This document shows positions 32,770 to 41,589 of a DNA stretch of 64,000 nt, one piece after another. The DNA comes from Saprospiraceae bacterium (lineage in GTDB: Bacteria > Bacteroidota > Bacteroidia > Chitinophagales > Saprospiraceae), in NCBI GenBank assembly GCA_016714985.1, contig JADKBS010000008.1, forward strand, positions 124,001-188,000, read 5' to 3'. Each line of letters opens with the position of its first letter. The first letter of the stretch is position 1. The position numbers were made by a program, and so were the translations under genes. The notes under the pieces were generated by a model, which saw only the letters and a list, made by a program, of their open reading frames with translations, did no database searches and was not told the origin of the DNA.

Positions 32770-35439
32770 TTACCCAAGCTCCAATTCCACCCGATACGAC
32801 ACCCCATCGCTTTTCACTAGCTTGAAACCCCGCCGCTCGAACATCTTCAGCATCACCTCGTTGCTCGAAAGTGCCTCGGCGTGTACGCGCTGCATGCCCC
32901 GTTCCTTGGCGATGCCCAAAATGAAATCCATGAGCTGGCCACCGAGGTTCTGACCATGCCACGGGTCGGCCACGATGATGGCGAACTCGGCGCTGTCGTC
33001 GGAATAATCGTTGACAAGGCGCACCACCCCGGCCATCATCTTGCGCCCAGCTTCTTCCACCTCCGCCACAATGGCCAGTTCCCGGTCGTAGTCTATGTGG
33101 GTGAAACGGACGAGGAACTTGTGGCTCATCTTGGGCACATAGCCGAAAAAGCGGAAATAGATGCTCGTTCGTGACAGCTTCTCGAACATCTCGGCCTCCA
33201 ACGGCTCGTCCTCGGGACGTATAGGCCGCAGCAGCGCTTTTGCCCCGTTCTTCATCAAAATCTCCTTCGTGTATTGGCCTGGATAGGGTGAAATCACGAG
33301 GTGGTCGTAGGCGAAATGCCCTTGTTTAACGGGCAGTTTCTCCAAAACAATATGCGAATCGAGCACCATGCCGCCCTGCGAATCCACCACATAGGGATTG
33401 ATGTCAATCTCCTTTATTTCGGGAAAATCCATCACGAGGTAGGCGAACTTGATGAGCAGGAACTGGAGGTCTTGCAGGTCAACGCCGGGGCGGCCCCGGT
33501 AGCCTTGTAGCAGCCGATAGACCTTCGTGCGCTCAATCATGCGGCGGGCGAGCGCCATGTTCAGCGGGGGCAAGCCGAGGTGGATGTCCTGAAAAACCTC
33601 CACCGCCGTGCCGCCCAGACCGAAGGCGATGACCGGGCCGAACACGGGGTCTTTCTTTGCCCCGACGAGCAGTTCGAACTCCTTCCTCACCATTTTTTCC
33701 ACCAAAACCCCATCCATGCGGGCATCGGGGCGGTGGCGTCGGGCATTGCTCAGCAGCAACTCAAAAGCACCCCGCACCTCCAACGCCGTGTTGATATTGA
33801 GCAACACGCCGCCCACGTCCACCTTGTGGCCAATGTCGGGGCTGTCTATTTTCATCGCAACGGGGAACCCGATTTGTTGCGCAGCAACGACCGCTTCCTC
33901 CGCTGTTTTGGCCACCACGTTCTGCGTCACGGGGATGTCGTAGCAAGCCAACAATTGTTTGCCCTCCGGCTCGGTGAGCGTTGTCCTGCCTGCATTTAAT
34001 GCTTTTTGAATGATAGCAGCAGCAGCCCCTTTTTGGGGTAAAAACGCTTCCGGCATCGTGGGCGGCGTTTCGTAGAGCAGTTCCAAATTGCTCGCGTAGC
34101 GCCACATGCGCAGGAAGGCCAGAACGGCCTCTTCTGGGTAGCGGTAATTGGGGATGCCGCCTTCCTCAAGGATGGAACGGCCCTTGGCCACGTCCACTTC
34201 GCCCATCCAGCAGGCCAGCACCGTCTTGTGCGAGCCTTTGGTGTGTTCGACCACCTGCTGCGCAATAGCTGCCTCGCTGATGACCGCCTGCGGGGCAGTG
34301 ATGGCCAGTACGCCATCCACGTTGGGGTCGTTCAGGATGAGTTCCAGGGCACGCCCGTAGCTTTCTGCCGGCGTATCGCCGAGCACGTCAACGGGGTCTC
34401 CGTGGCTCCAGTGCAGGGGCAAGAAGCTGTTCAGCGCCTTCATGGTATCTGGCGAAAAACGGGCGAGTTGGCCTTCGTTTTTCATCAAATAATCAGTGGC
34501 CAATACGGCGGGGCCGCCCGCATTGGTAAGGATGGCGAGGCGGTTGCCAGCGGGCCGGGGCTGCATGGCAAGCGTATGGGCCACGCTGAAAAGTTGTGAA
34601 ATGGTCTGCACCCGGATGATGCCCGCCCGGCGGAAAGCGGCATCGTAAGCGGCATCGTTGCCAGCCAGCGAACCAGTATGGGAAAGGGTGGCCTGCGCGC
34701 CTTCCTCGCTTTGCCCCGCCTTCAGGATGATGATGGGCTTCTGTCTGGAAAACGCACGGGCGGCGCTCATGAACTTGCGTGGCTCGGCGAGGCTTTCCAT
34801 GTAAATGAGGATGCACGACGTGTTGGGGTCGGCCCCGAAATAATCAATCAGGTCGTGGTAGCCGACGTCCACCATCTCGCCCACGGAGACGAAGTGGCTG
34901 AACCCCACGCTCTGGTTCACCGACCAGTCGAGGATGGCCGTGCAAAGGGCGCCGCTTTGTGAGATGAAGGCAATCTTGCCGGGCAGGGCCATGCGGCTGG
35001 CGAAGCTGGCGTTCAGTCCCAGCGTCGGGGCGATGACGCCGAGGCAGTTCGGCCCGATGATGCGGACGTTGTACTGGCGGGCCAGCCGCTTTATCTCCTC
35101 GTACATCCGCTTGCCCTCCGCCCCCGACTCCCGAAAGCCTGCCGAAATGATGATGGCTCCGCCAATGCCCGCCTCGCCACATTCCTTGATGACGGAGGCC
35201 ACGGCCTTGGCTGGCACGGCAATGACGGCAAGGTCAACCGTGCCGGGTATTTTTTTTACCGAAGGATAACTTTTCTTGCCCCGCACAGTCTTGTGGCCGG
35301 GGTTCACGGGATACAGTTTGCCCTTGAAACCGCCTTGCAACAGGTTGTCGAAGATGGCATAGCCCACCGTGCCGACCTTGTCGGAAGCCCCGACGGCAGC
35401 GACGGTTTGCGGACGGAATATTTTGTCGAGTGGAAACAT
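32770..35439 (-). CDS. ADP-forming acetate/acyl-CoA ligase fused to GNAT acetyltransferase
   Basis: 889 residues from ATG 35439. Order: CoA-binding domain (about 1-130, VAAVGASDKVGTVG), succinyl-CoA-synthetase-like domain with the phospho-histidine motif LSHTGSLAG (His at about 254), ATP-grasp domain (about 480-690, FPVAMKIDSPDIGHK), and a C-terminal GNAT domain (about 715-889). The architecture is that of the Pat/YfiQ lysine acetyltransferases, but the histidine is retained, so the ligase half may be active. Upstream in-frame codons are a heptamer repeat (VHRQSSAVHRQSS) and were excluded. The neighbour is a deacetylase. Confidence 0.9.
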   Translation of the reverse strand: MFPLDKIFRPQTVAAVGASDKVGTVGYAIFDNLLQGGFKGKLYPVNPGHKTVRGKKSYPSVKKIPGTVDLAVIAVPAKAVASVIKECGEAGIGGAIIISAGFRESGAEGKRMYEEIKRLARQYNVRIIGPNCLGVIAPTLGLNASFASRMALPGKIAFISQSGALCTAILDWSVNQSVGFSHFVSVGEMVDVGYHDLIDYFGADPNTSCILIYMESLAEPRKFMSAARAFSRQKPIIILKAGQSEEGAQATLSHTGSLAGNDAAYDAAFRRAGIIRVQTISQLFSVAHTLAMQPRPAGNRLAILTNAGGPAVLATDYLMKNEGQLARFSPDTMKALNSFLPLHWSHGDPVDVLGDTPAESYGRALELILNDPNVDGVLAITAPQAVISEAAIAQQVVEHTKGSHKTVLACWMGEVDVAKGRSILEEGGIPNYRYPEEAVLAFLRMWRYASNLELLYETPPTMPEAFLPQKGAAAAIIQKALNAGRTTLTEPEGKQLLACYDIPVTQNVVAKTAEEAVVAAQQIGFPVAMKIDSPDIGHKVDVGGVLLNINTALEVRGAFELLLSNARRHRPDARMDGVLVEKMVRKEFELLVGAKKDPVFGPVIAFGLGGTAVEVFQDIHLGLPPLNMALARRMIERTKVYRLLQGYRGRPGVDLQDLQFLLIKFAYLVMDFPEIKEIDINPYVVDSQGGMVLDSHIVLEKLPVKQGHFAYDHLVISPYPGQYTKEILMKNGAKALLRPIRPEDEPLEAEMFEKLSRTSIYFRFFGYVPKMSHKFLVRFTHIDYDRELAIVAEVEEAGRKMMAGVVRLVNDYSDDSAEFAIIVADPWHGQNLGGQLMDFILGIAKERGMQRVHAEALSSNEVMLKMFERRGFKLVKSDGVSYRVELELG

Positions 35440-35445
35440 AGGGGA

Positions 35446-35587
35446 CGATTGACGATGGACGGCTGACGATTGACGGTGGACGATAGATGATACTTTCAAC
35501 TTAAATACATTACCGTCGGAATTATCCAACGCTATTTTTAATCGTTGCAGCCACTACCGTCCACCGTAAGCCGTCCATCGTCCACCG
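35446..35587. repeat. Heptamer repeat GACGATT/GACGATG with distant complement
   Basis: GACGATTGACGATG and GACGGTGGACGATA words at 35446-35488, complements (CCGTCCACCGT, CCGTCCATCGTCC) at 35557-35587. It separates the acyl-CoA ligase from the deacetylase gene. Confidence 0.75.
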
Positions 35588-35593
35588 TTTTTT

Positions 35594-36553
35594 TTACCAA
35601 AACTTCCACCAGTGCCGCAGGTTGCCCATGACGGAGTGGCTGCGAAGCTCGTACTCCTCCCAGACGGAGCGGAACGAGGTGGTCACTTGTCGGTCGTAGG
35701 GCATGGGTTCGCCGTTGATGCCAGCTATGAAATTATGCACACATTGCGGCAGCACGGCCACGTTGTAGCCGCCTTCGAGGGTGGCGAAGATATTTTGGGA
35801 GCGCTCTCGCAATTGTTGGCCGACCTTGTAGAAACTGCTTTCGGTGACTCGAAGTTGCAGCAGCAGGTCGTACTGGTGCGCATCGAAGCCAGCGGAGACG
35901 GCCACCACATCGGGCTTGAACTGCTCCATCACCTGCATGCAATTGGTGAGGGCATCGAGGAAGATGTCGTCGCCACTTTCGGGGGGCAGGGGAACGTTCA
36001 TGGTGTAGCCCCGGCCGTTGCCCGTGCCGATTTCGTCCACGTAGCCATGCCCCGGAAAGGCCGGGTACTGGTGGATGGAGCAATAGAACACCTTGTCCGT
36101 TTCCTCGAAGATATGCGAGGTGCCGTCGCCGAGGTGGCCGTCGAAATCGAAAAGGAAGACCCGCTTGCCCTCGTCGGCGAGTTTTTGCGCAGCAATGGCC
36201 ACGTTGTTGAACAGGCAGAAGCCGCTGGAGCGATTGGGGTAGGCATGGTGGCCGGGCGGGCGCACAAGCGCAAAATCGCCCCGCTCGCTGGCCAGCACGG
36301 TGGCGCCCACGGCCCGCACGGCTGCCTCGTAGGTGCCGGGAGAGGCCATCGTGTCGGGGTCGAGGTGGGTCTGGGCCTCGCAGGCTGCCTTTACATGTTC
36401 GATGTGGTGGGTGCTGTGGACGAGGGGCAGCCACTCGGAACCATCAGGCACCTCGGTGACGGGCAAGTTCTCAAAGGCTTCAAGGCGCTTGCGATTTTCG
36501 GGGTGCATGCCCGTGTCGTGCTGCAGGAAGACTGGGTTGTATATGAGTTTCAT
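35594..36553 (-). CDS. Histone-deacetylase-family (AcuC-like) deacetylase
   Basis: 319 residues from ATG 36553. Class II/AcuC-type motifs: RPPGHHAYPNRSSGFCLFNNVAIA (tandem H102-H103), DFDGHLGDGTSHIF (zinc ligands D138 and H140 by alignment), VSAGFDAHQYD, and LEGGYN near the C-terminus. It removes acetyl groups from proteins or small amines. It precedes the acyl-CoA ligase/GNAT gene on the same strand, so the two may write and erase the same lysine marks. Substrate not proven. Confidence 0.9.
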   Translation of the reverse strand: MKLIYNPVFLQHDTGMHPENRKRLEAFENLPVTEVPDGSEWLPLVHSTHHIEHVKAACEAQTHLDPDTMASPGTYEAAVRAVGATVLASERGDFALVRPPGHHAYPNRSSGFCLFNNVAIAAQKLADEGKRVFLFDFDGHLGDGTSHIFEETDKVFYCSIHQYPAFPGHGYVDEIGTGNGRGYTMNVPLPPESGDDIFLDALTNCMQVMEQFKPDVVAVSAGFDAHQYDLLLQLRVTESSFYKVGQQLRERSQNIFATLEGGYNVAVLPQCVHNFIAGINGEPMPYDRQVTTSFRSVWEEYELRSHSVMGNLRHWWKFW

Positions 36554-36656
36554 ATCCGATGTGAAGGATTTTTTGCAAAAAAACCGAGCGCAGGGGGGAA
36601 GGTAGGTGATAAAAATCAATTGGAAAACTATTTTTGAAGCATCAAAATCCAAGAAT

Positions 36657-37331
36657 ATGGACAAATACCTTGCGCAACTACTTGCCGATATTGCCTATTC
36701 AACTGCCAACGTGAGCAGCCCCCACCCTACTGGTGAGCAATCGGACAATATCTGGGACTGGATTTCGGACGAGGAGGAGGACAAGACCGCCCCCCGCCGC
36801 TTGTTGGAGGATTGGACAGGTATCCGAAAGGCACAACTCCCGCCCGATGAGCAACTCACCGACGAGCAAGTCCAATTGCTTTTTGAAGCCTTGAAAAAGA
36901 TGCTGGACGCCTACAACTGGATGTTCGTGCTGCAAATACAGGTGCCAGAGCGCATCCAGTACCGTGCCCTGCGGGACAATTTCGACCAAGAGGCCATCTG
37001 CAAGCGCTGGCACATGGGCTTCTTTGAGCTTTGCAAAAAGGGCACACCGCACGGCGAGTGCGCCCTCGGCGAGGAGTATTGCCATTGCGCCTTCTTCGCC
37101 GAAATGTTCTCCCACTTCGTGGACGAGGAACTGACCCCCGAAGAAGAGCGCCGCCGTCACCTCGAAATCGAAATCCGACACCTCAAGCGCAAATACGATG
37201 ACGATTGGATGAAGTACTACCCCTACCACCTCGACCCCAACTATGACGACGAGAATGGCAACCCCTACGATTATGGGTTCGGGGAGGATTTCGACGAGGA
37301 AGCGGATGAGGATGATTGGTGGAGGAAGTGA
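36657..37331 (+). CDS. Acidic hypothetical protein with cysteine/histidine cluster
   Basis: 224 residues from ATG 36657; a GTG at 36606 would add 17 residues. Very acidic (runs such as DEEEDKTAP and DFDEEADEDDWW), with a central segment GECALGEEYCHCAFF containing three cysteines and a histidine that could bind metal. No signal peptide or known domain. Divergent from the deacetylase gene. Confidence 0.6.
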   Translation: MDKYLAQLLADIAYSTANVSSPHPTGEQSDNIWDWISDEEEDKTAPRRLLEDWTGIRKAQLPPDEQLTDEQVQLLFEALKKMLDAYNWMFVLQIQVPERIQYRALRDNFDQEAICKRWHMGFFELCKKGTPHGECALGEEYCHCAFFAEMFSHFVDEELTPEEERRRHLEIEIRHLKRKYDDDWMKYYPYHLDPNYDDENGNPYDYGFGEDFDEEADEDDWWRK

Positions 37332-37460
37332 AAACCATTGTAGGTAGGCGGCAATTTTGGGAAGTCCCGAAAAAGTTGACCAAATGGTTAAGTTTAAAAT
37401 GGCATCTAATCAGCCTGAAAGGTTTATTACCTTAGCTGGCAATTGAAAAATCAAACTACT

Positions 37461-37907
37461 ATGAGTACCTACACCCAAACCCTTTATCAAATCGTATTCA
37501 GCACCAAGCACCGCCAACCGACGCTGGCAAAGGAAGGGCGTGAGGCAATGTTCAAGTTCATCTGGGGCATTTTGAAGAACAAGAAATGCCACCTATACCG
37601 CATCAACGGCGTGGAAGACCACCTGCACATTGTCACGAGCATGCACCCTTCGGTGGCACTCGCCGACCTCGTGAAGGACATCAAACTCGCCAGCACCGAC
37701 CATATCAAAGAGACGGGTTTGTTCCCTGATTTTGGAGGTTGGCAGAACGGTTATGGGGCGTTCACCTACGCCTTTAGCGCTAAGGATAACCTCATCCGTT
37801 ACGTCAAAAATCAAGAGGAACACCACAAAAAGAAGACCTTCCGGGAGGAATTGATTGAGTTATTAAAAGAACACGGCGTGGAGTTCGACGAGAAGTATTT
37901 GGATTGA
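37461..37907 (+). CDS. REP-associated tyrosine transposase (RAYT, IS200-like Y1 transposase)
   Basis: 148 residues from ATG 37461 (MSTYTQTLYQIVFSTKHRQP). HUH motif in GVEDHLHIVTS at about residue 56 and the C-terminal tyrosine in IRYVKNQEEHHKK at about 118 are those of Y1 single-strand transposases. A family of palindromic REP sequences lies immediately downstream (37942-38287), as expected for a RAYT and its substrates. No IS200 end structure seen, so domesticated or REP-mobilising use is likely. Confidence 0.9.
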   Translation: MSTYTQTLYQIVFSTKHRQPTLAKEGREAMFKFIWGILKNKKCHLYRINGVEDHLHIVTSMHPSVALADLVKDIKLASTDHIKETGLFPDFGGWQNGYGAFTYAFSAKDNLIRYVKNQEEHHKKKTFREELIELLKEHGVEFDEKYLD

Positions 37908-37941
37908 AAAACCTCGAATTTGGACGGTTTCACGAAACCCC

Positions 37942-38287
37942 AAACCCCGGAGAGCCTGTCCCGATTTTCGGGAGGTTGAACGTGAATAGCCCGGGGTCGC
38001 AACCCGGGGAAACGTGGCAAATGGAACGATAACATCATCACCGGATGCCCGTCAAACCCCAAACCCCGGAGGGGTTGAACATGAATAGCCCCGGGTGCAA
38101 AACCCGGGGGAACGTGATACGAGAGGCGGAAACAACCCCAAAGGGGTTGAATGTCAATCATTTACGCAAACCCCAATCATTCGCCCCACACATTCAACCC
38201 CTCTGGGGTTGCGACCGCACACCGACCGTAAACCCCGGGTTGCGACCCGGGGCTATTCACGTTCAACCCCTTCGGGGTTTGGGGTTT
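37942..38287. repeat. REP/BIME-like array beside the RAYT gene
   Basis: Units of two small palindromes, AACCCCGGAGGGGTT and CCCCGGGTTGCAACCCGGGG, joined by GAACGTGAATAG. Full units: 37942-38009 (with an inserted CCCGATTTTCGGG hairpin) and 38061-38110 on the plus strand, 38230-38284 on the minus strand; half units at 38134-38156 (+) and 38191-38211 (-). Head-to-tail and inverted arrangement as in BIMEs. With unrelated sequence this fills the gap to 38387. Confidence 0.85.
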
Positions 38288-38892
38288 TCCGGCATTTGGG
38301 GTGGTTGGAGGAATGGGCGTGGGATGAACTTGATACGAGAAGGGTGACGGGTCTGGCTGTTCTAACATTTCTTTACGGAGATGAACATTACCACAATATC
38401 TTGCCATTCTTTATATCAAAATTTGACGTTTCGCCTAGTTTCTGTGTTTGATAACCACAGCTTTCAATAGTTGGCACTGCATCAACAAGAAACTCCTCAA
38501 CCAAAAAAGGTTTTGGATAAATTCTGTCAAATACTTGAGGCTTAATAGCAATGTTCGAGAATTCACCATTTTCTGCCACACTTGGATATACGATTGCGTC
38601 AATCGGTTTTCCATCGTTGGTTTCAAATTCATTAAGCATGAAGCTGCCAAAATATGCGCTAAAAAAATACCCCGATTCGTCATCATCATCTAAAACTTTG
38701 ATAAAAGCGTCAGCAATAAATTGAATTAGCTCATCACTGACTCGAGCGATGTTTGAGGGGAGTTGTTTTATCAGTCGGTTATAATTGTTTATAGAGCTTA
38801 GATAAAAGTCGTTTACCACATTATTGCGACGCATACGCTACTGGACACTTTAATGTAAGTGCCTGAAAAAGAAGGAATTAGGTGAGTCATAG

Positions 38893-38900
38893 TATCTTTG
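38893..38900 (+). promoter_or_regulatory. -7 box TATCTTTG of the IS transposase
   Basis: Exact TAnnTTTG match 22 bp before the transposase ATG at 38923. Confidence 0.5.
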
Positions 38901-38922
38901 GATTGACTAAAAACAATTCACT

Positions 38923-40087
38923 ATGACGACCCAACTCCTTCAAGTTGACGAAATTAAGCAGTTTTTCCCAGGTTGGCGCAAGGACGTGCTGAAAATTTCC
39001 TGCTGATAGTCCACTGCATCATCCGCTGCCGCACGGTCTGCCTTTACAAGTGCCGAGCAGAGGCCGGGGCTATCCTCCAGCGCCGGAACCTCAAGCTGGA
39101 AAGCATTTACAAGCAGTTCATTCGCTTCTTCAAGATGAAGTGGATTGACGGTTTCTGCATGGGCATCGCTTGGCTGATTATCAGCATGAGCGGCCTGCGG
39201 ACGGAGGCCTTCCTCGTGATGGACAGGACGAACTGGAAGCTCGGCGGCATTGACATCAACGTGCTGTTCATCGGCCTGTTGCTCCCCAAACGGCTGCTTC
39301 GTGCCCATCGTTTGGAAGCCACTGGCCAAGAAAGGCAACAGCAGCACGGAAGAGCGCAAGGCGCTGATGGGGCGGTTCCAGAAGGCGTGGCGACCGTTCA
39401 ACTCCTTGAAAATCAGCGTGTTGGCGGACAGGAGTTCATCGGGGCGGAGTGGTTCCACTTCTGAGGGCATGTGGGTTCCCTCGTCATCCGGCTCCGCCAC
39501 CAGGACTACCTGGCCTCGTGGCGGCCTCCATCAAGAAAACGGTGGCCAAGACGGACGGGCACATCCGCAGGAGGCTCAGGCGTGACGGCTTCTTCAAGGC
39601 CAGCATCGAGATACTGGGGTACACCTACACCTATGTAGTGTTCCCCAATACTGGTAGTCGAAAGGGCACGGACGAGTTCGTCGTACTGCTGTCGGACATG
39701 GCCGATGCCGCCAAAATCAGCGAGGCCTACCGAAAGCGGTGGGGCATCGAGGTATTCTTCCTCCATTGCAAGACCAACGGGTTCAACATGGAGGACCTGA
39801 ACTTCAAGAACTTGGAAAAGGTGCAGCTCCTCATGGCGCTGGCAGCGGTTGCCTACGTATTCTCGCTGCTGAACGGCCTGATAAAAGAGGGAGTGAAGCC
39901 TATTGCCCTGAAAAATTACCGGGACAAAAAGGCGAGGTCCATCTCTTTGTTCCGGCTTGGGCTTGACAACTTAAAGAATATGCTGCACGTTTTGACCGAC
40001 TTGATGGGGTTTTGCTGGAAATCTTGGCAAAAAGCCACTATAATCCGAGGGAACTGGTGTTTTCTCATAAAAGTGTACAGTAGCGTA
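38923..40087 (+). pseudogene. IS4-family DDE transposase, several frameshifts
   Basis: Starts MTTQLLQVDEIKQFFPGWRKDVLK and then changes frame at least four times (near 38990, 39290, 39440 and 39500). Recognisable pieces: first aspartate region EAFLVMDRTNWKLGGIDINVLF, second DREFIGAEWF (split over two frames), and the YRKRWGIEVFF segment with the catalytic glutamate of the Y-(2)-R-(3)-E signature. The last frame runs past the right inverted repeat. Not functional as read, unless the indels are sequencing errors. Confidence 0.85.
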
Positions 40088-40570
40088 TGCGACGCATCCA
40101 ATTTTTAAAGATTGGACAAAAAGTCAGCTTTTCATCATCAGAACTCCCCCAAGTACTGACTGTAAATAATTGACCTTGTTTTGGCTTGATTTCGTTAAGA
40201 ATCGTTGTTGTATCAAATCCTGCATATAAAATTGACTGTTTTTTCATGTTAACTCTGCCATACCAACTTATCTTTTCAGGGTTTGGATGGTATTTTAATT
40301 GAGAAAGTTCTTGGAGTCTTACATTTTGCTTGTTCTCTCGCACTTTCTCATTGATAGTCAGTCTTTTAATCTGAGGAAATGACCTTTCGGCAGTAAGATG
40401 AATAAAAAGCTGGTCTGTGGTGAACCTTTTTAAATTGGAGAGAAGCCATTTTTCAGTTGCTGCATCAATTTTCTTTTCTGAAATAATACGAAGTTGCTGT
40501 AAAATTGATAAAAGCTGGTTTGCTTCAAAATTGGAAATGTCTTGCATGCAAATTTAATAAATTGAAATTA

Positions 40571-40780
40571 ACAAAACGGTCGGATAGCAAAACCACCCGA
40601 CCGCCCCAAATCTATATGAGAAAATCTTAATTCTCCGAAACCACCACCGCCTCCTCCACCCTAGGCGCCCGGAACACCACCATCCCATCGAACACATCCA
40701 GCACGACCTTGCGCTTGGCCAGCACCTTGCCGAGCAGCATCTGCTTGCTCAGTTCGTTCAGCACTTTTTTCTGGATGACC
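40571..40780. repeat. Partial duplicate of the clpB 3' end and terminator
   Basis: Matches 41531-41743 closely: the CGGTCGG...CCGACCG hairpin, the ATCTATATGAGAAAA spacer and the last 50 codons of clpB. Direct orientation, 0.75 kb from the original; the NTase-like gene and its small partner lie between. Confidence 0.85.
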
Positions 40781-40785
40781 CTCAC
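40627..40785 (-). pseudogene. ClpB C-terminal fragment (52 codons)
   Basis: Reads VIQKKVLNELSKQMLLGKVL...DVFDGMVVFRAPRVEEAVVVSEN, about 85% the same as the end of ClpB. It is open from a GTG at 40785 that overlaps the TGA of the preceding small gene (GTGA), so coupled translation is possible, but it is most simply a duplication remnant. Confidence 0.7.
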
Positions 40786-41009
40786 GCCGCCATCCCCCGC
40801 AGCCTCACCTCCATCCCATACCCCGCCATTACCTCATCCAATTGCGCCAAAAACTGCTTCCGTAAGGACTTGGCGTTCAGGATGCTCTGCTCCAGTTCCG
40901 GCGCTTTGTAACTGGTGAGCAGGTTGATGCGCTCGTTGCAGCGGTTGATTTGTTCGAGCAGGTCGCCGATGCTGGCGAGAGTATATTGAGTTTTATTGCT
41001 GTTTTCCAT
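40782..41009 (-). CDS. Small protein paired with NTase-like gene
   Basis: 75 residues, helical and rich in charged/polar residues (LASIGDLLEQINRCNERINLL, LRKQFLAQLDEVMAGYG). No domain recognised. It starts 2 bp after the stop of the NTase-like gene, so the two form an operon and could be a toxin-antitoxin type pair. Its last codons sit at the edge of the duplicated clpB fragment. Confidence 0.55.
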   Translation of the reverse strand: MENSNKTQYTLASIGDLLEQINRCNERINLLTSYKAPELEQSILNAKSLRKQFLAQLDEVMAGYGMEVRLRGMAA

Positions 41010-41011
41010 TG

Positions 41012-41494
41012 TCAGAAAATTGAGTCCGGGTTGATTTCAAGAAAACCTTTTTGATGGATTTTCATGGTTTCAGGATGCCTGCGGGTGTGCGAGTAAAGTT
41101 GCAGCCAATCGTTTTTCAGAATCTCGAAAACCGGGTGTAACTTATGACCAACGGGATAAGATGGCTCAAAGTAAAAGTCAATCGCACCAACAAATTGAGA
41201 TTGCAGTTTTCTCAAAATTGGCAAATGCATCTGAAAGGCTTCGTGATGGATGAAAACAACTATGTCAATGTCTTTTGGCAATTCCTTTCGAGTGACGAAA
41301 CTGCCATTCACCCAAAACAAAACCACATGGTCGCCAATGTCCTGCAAAATCAATTTTTCGAGCAGCGAAAGCAGTTTTTCAAACAACCACCGCCTATGCT
41401 CGTTGTTGGCAAAGGTCGTTTCCAATGCCTCCAAGTTCGCCTTGATTGCCTCAGTAGGCACGAGGTAGCCATATTCGTCAAATCGAAGTTGCAT
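41012..41494 (-). CDS. Nucleotidyltransferase-like protein (DUF6932 type)
   Basis: 160 residues. VLFWVNGSFVTRKELPKDIDIVVFI (about 59-83) matches the nucleotidyltransferase signature GS-x(n)-DxD, as in minimal nucleotidyltransferases and DUF6932 proteins; a third acidic residue may be D107 (AIDFYFEP). MNT-type enzymes often act as antitoxins of HEPN toxins, but no HEPN partner is visible, only the small gene after it. Located between clpB and a copy of the clpB tail, which suggests insertion by recombination. Confidence 0.65.
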   Translation of the reverse strand: MQLRFDEYGYLVPTEAIKANLEALETTFANNEHRRWLFEKLLSLLEKLILQDIGDHVVLFWVNGSFVTRKELPKDIDIVVFIHHEAFQMHLPILRKLQSQFVGAIDFYFEPSYPVGHKLHPVFEILKNDWLQLYSHTRRHPETMKIHQKGFLEINPDSIF

Positions 41495-41528
41495 TTACAA
41501 AGCTAATCCAAATCTGATTTTCAAAAAC

Positions 41529-41565
41529 AAAAAAAACGGTCGGGCATCCCCACGACACCCGACCG
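41529..41565 (-). terminator. Intrinsic terminator of clpB
   Basis: On the minus strand: CGGTCGGG stem with CCCGACCG, then TTTTTTTG. A degenerate second copy lies at 40571-40603. Confidence 0.8.
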
Positions 41566-41589
41566 CCCCAAAATCTATATGAGAAAAGC

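Larger units (their letters stand above)
38834..40087 (+). mobile_element. IS4-family insertion sequence, 1254 bp, decayed
   Basis: Imperfect terminal inverted repeats TACGCTACTGGACACTTT (left) and the complement of TACGCTACTGTACACTTT (right). Flanked by the direct repeat TGCGACGCA (38825-38833 and 40088-40096), a 9-bp target duplication. It contains a frameshifted transposase. It inserted in the RES-like gene. Confidence 0.85.
38388..40547 (-). pseudogene. RES-domain-like gene interrupted by an IS element
   Basis: The N-terminal part (40547 to about 40088; includes SWYGRVNMKKQSILYAGFDTTT and CPIFKNWMRR) and the C-terminal part (38833 to 38388; MRRNNVVNDF onward, with DAIVYPSVAENGEFSNIAIKP) join in frame at IFKNWMRR/NNVVND once the IS and one copy of the 9-bp duplication are removed, giving about 300 residues. 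The arginine plus tyrosine near ILYAG and the IVYPS...NIAIKP block resemble RES-type NAD-degrading toxins; this assignment is by pattern only. Confidence 0.7.

Noticed and set aside
35440..35529. 30-residue N-terminal extension of the acyl-CoA ligase
   Set aside because: Encoded by heptamer repeat (VHRQSSAVHRQSS); the family start MFPLDKIFRPQTVAAVG is at 35439.
35612..36637. A 341-codon open frame opposite the deacetylase gene
   Set aside because: Mirror of the deacetylase coding strand with no family signature.
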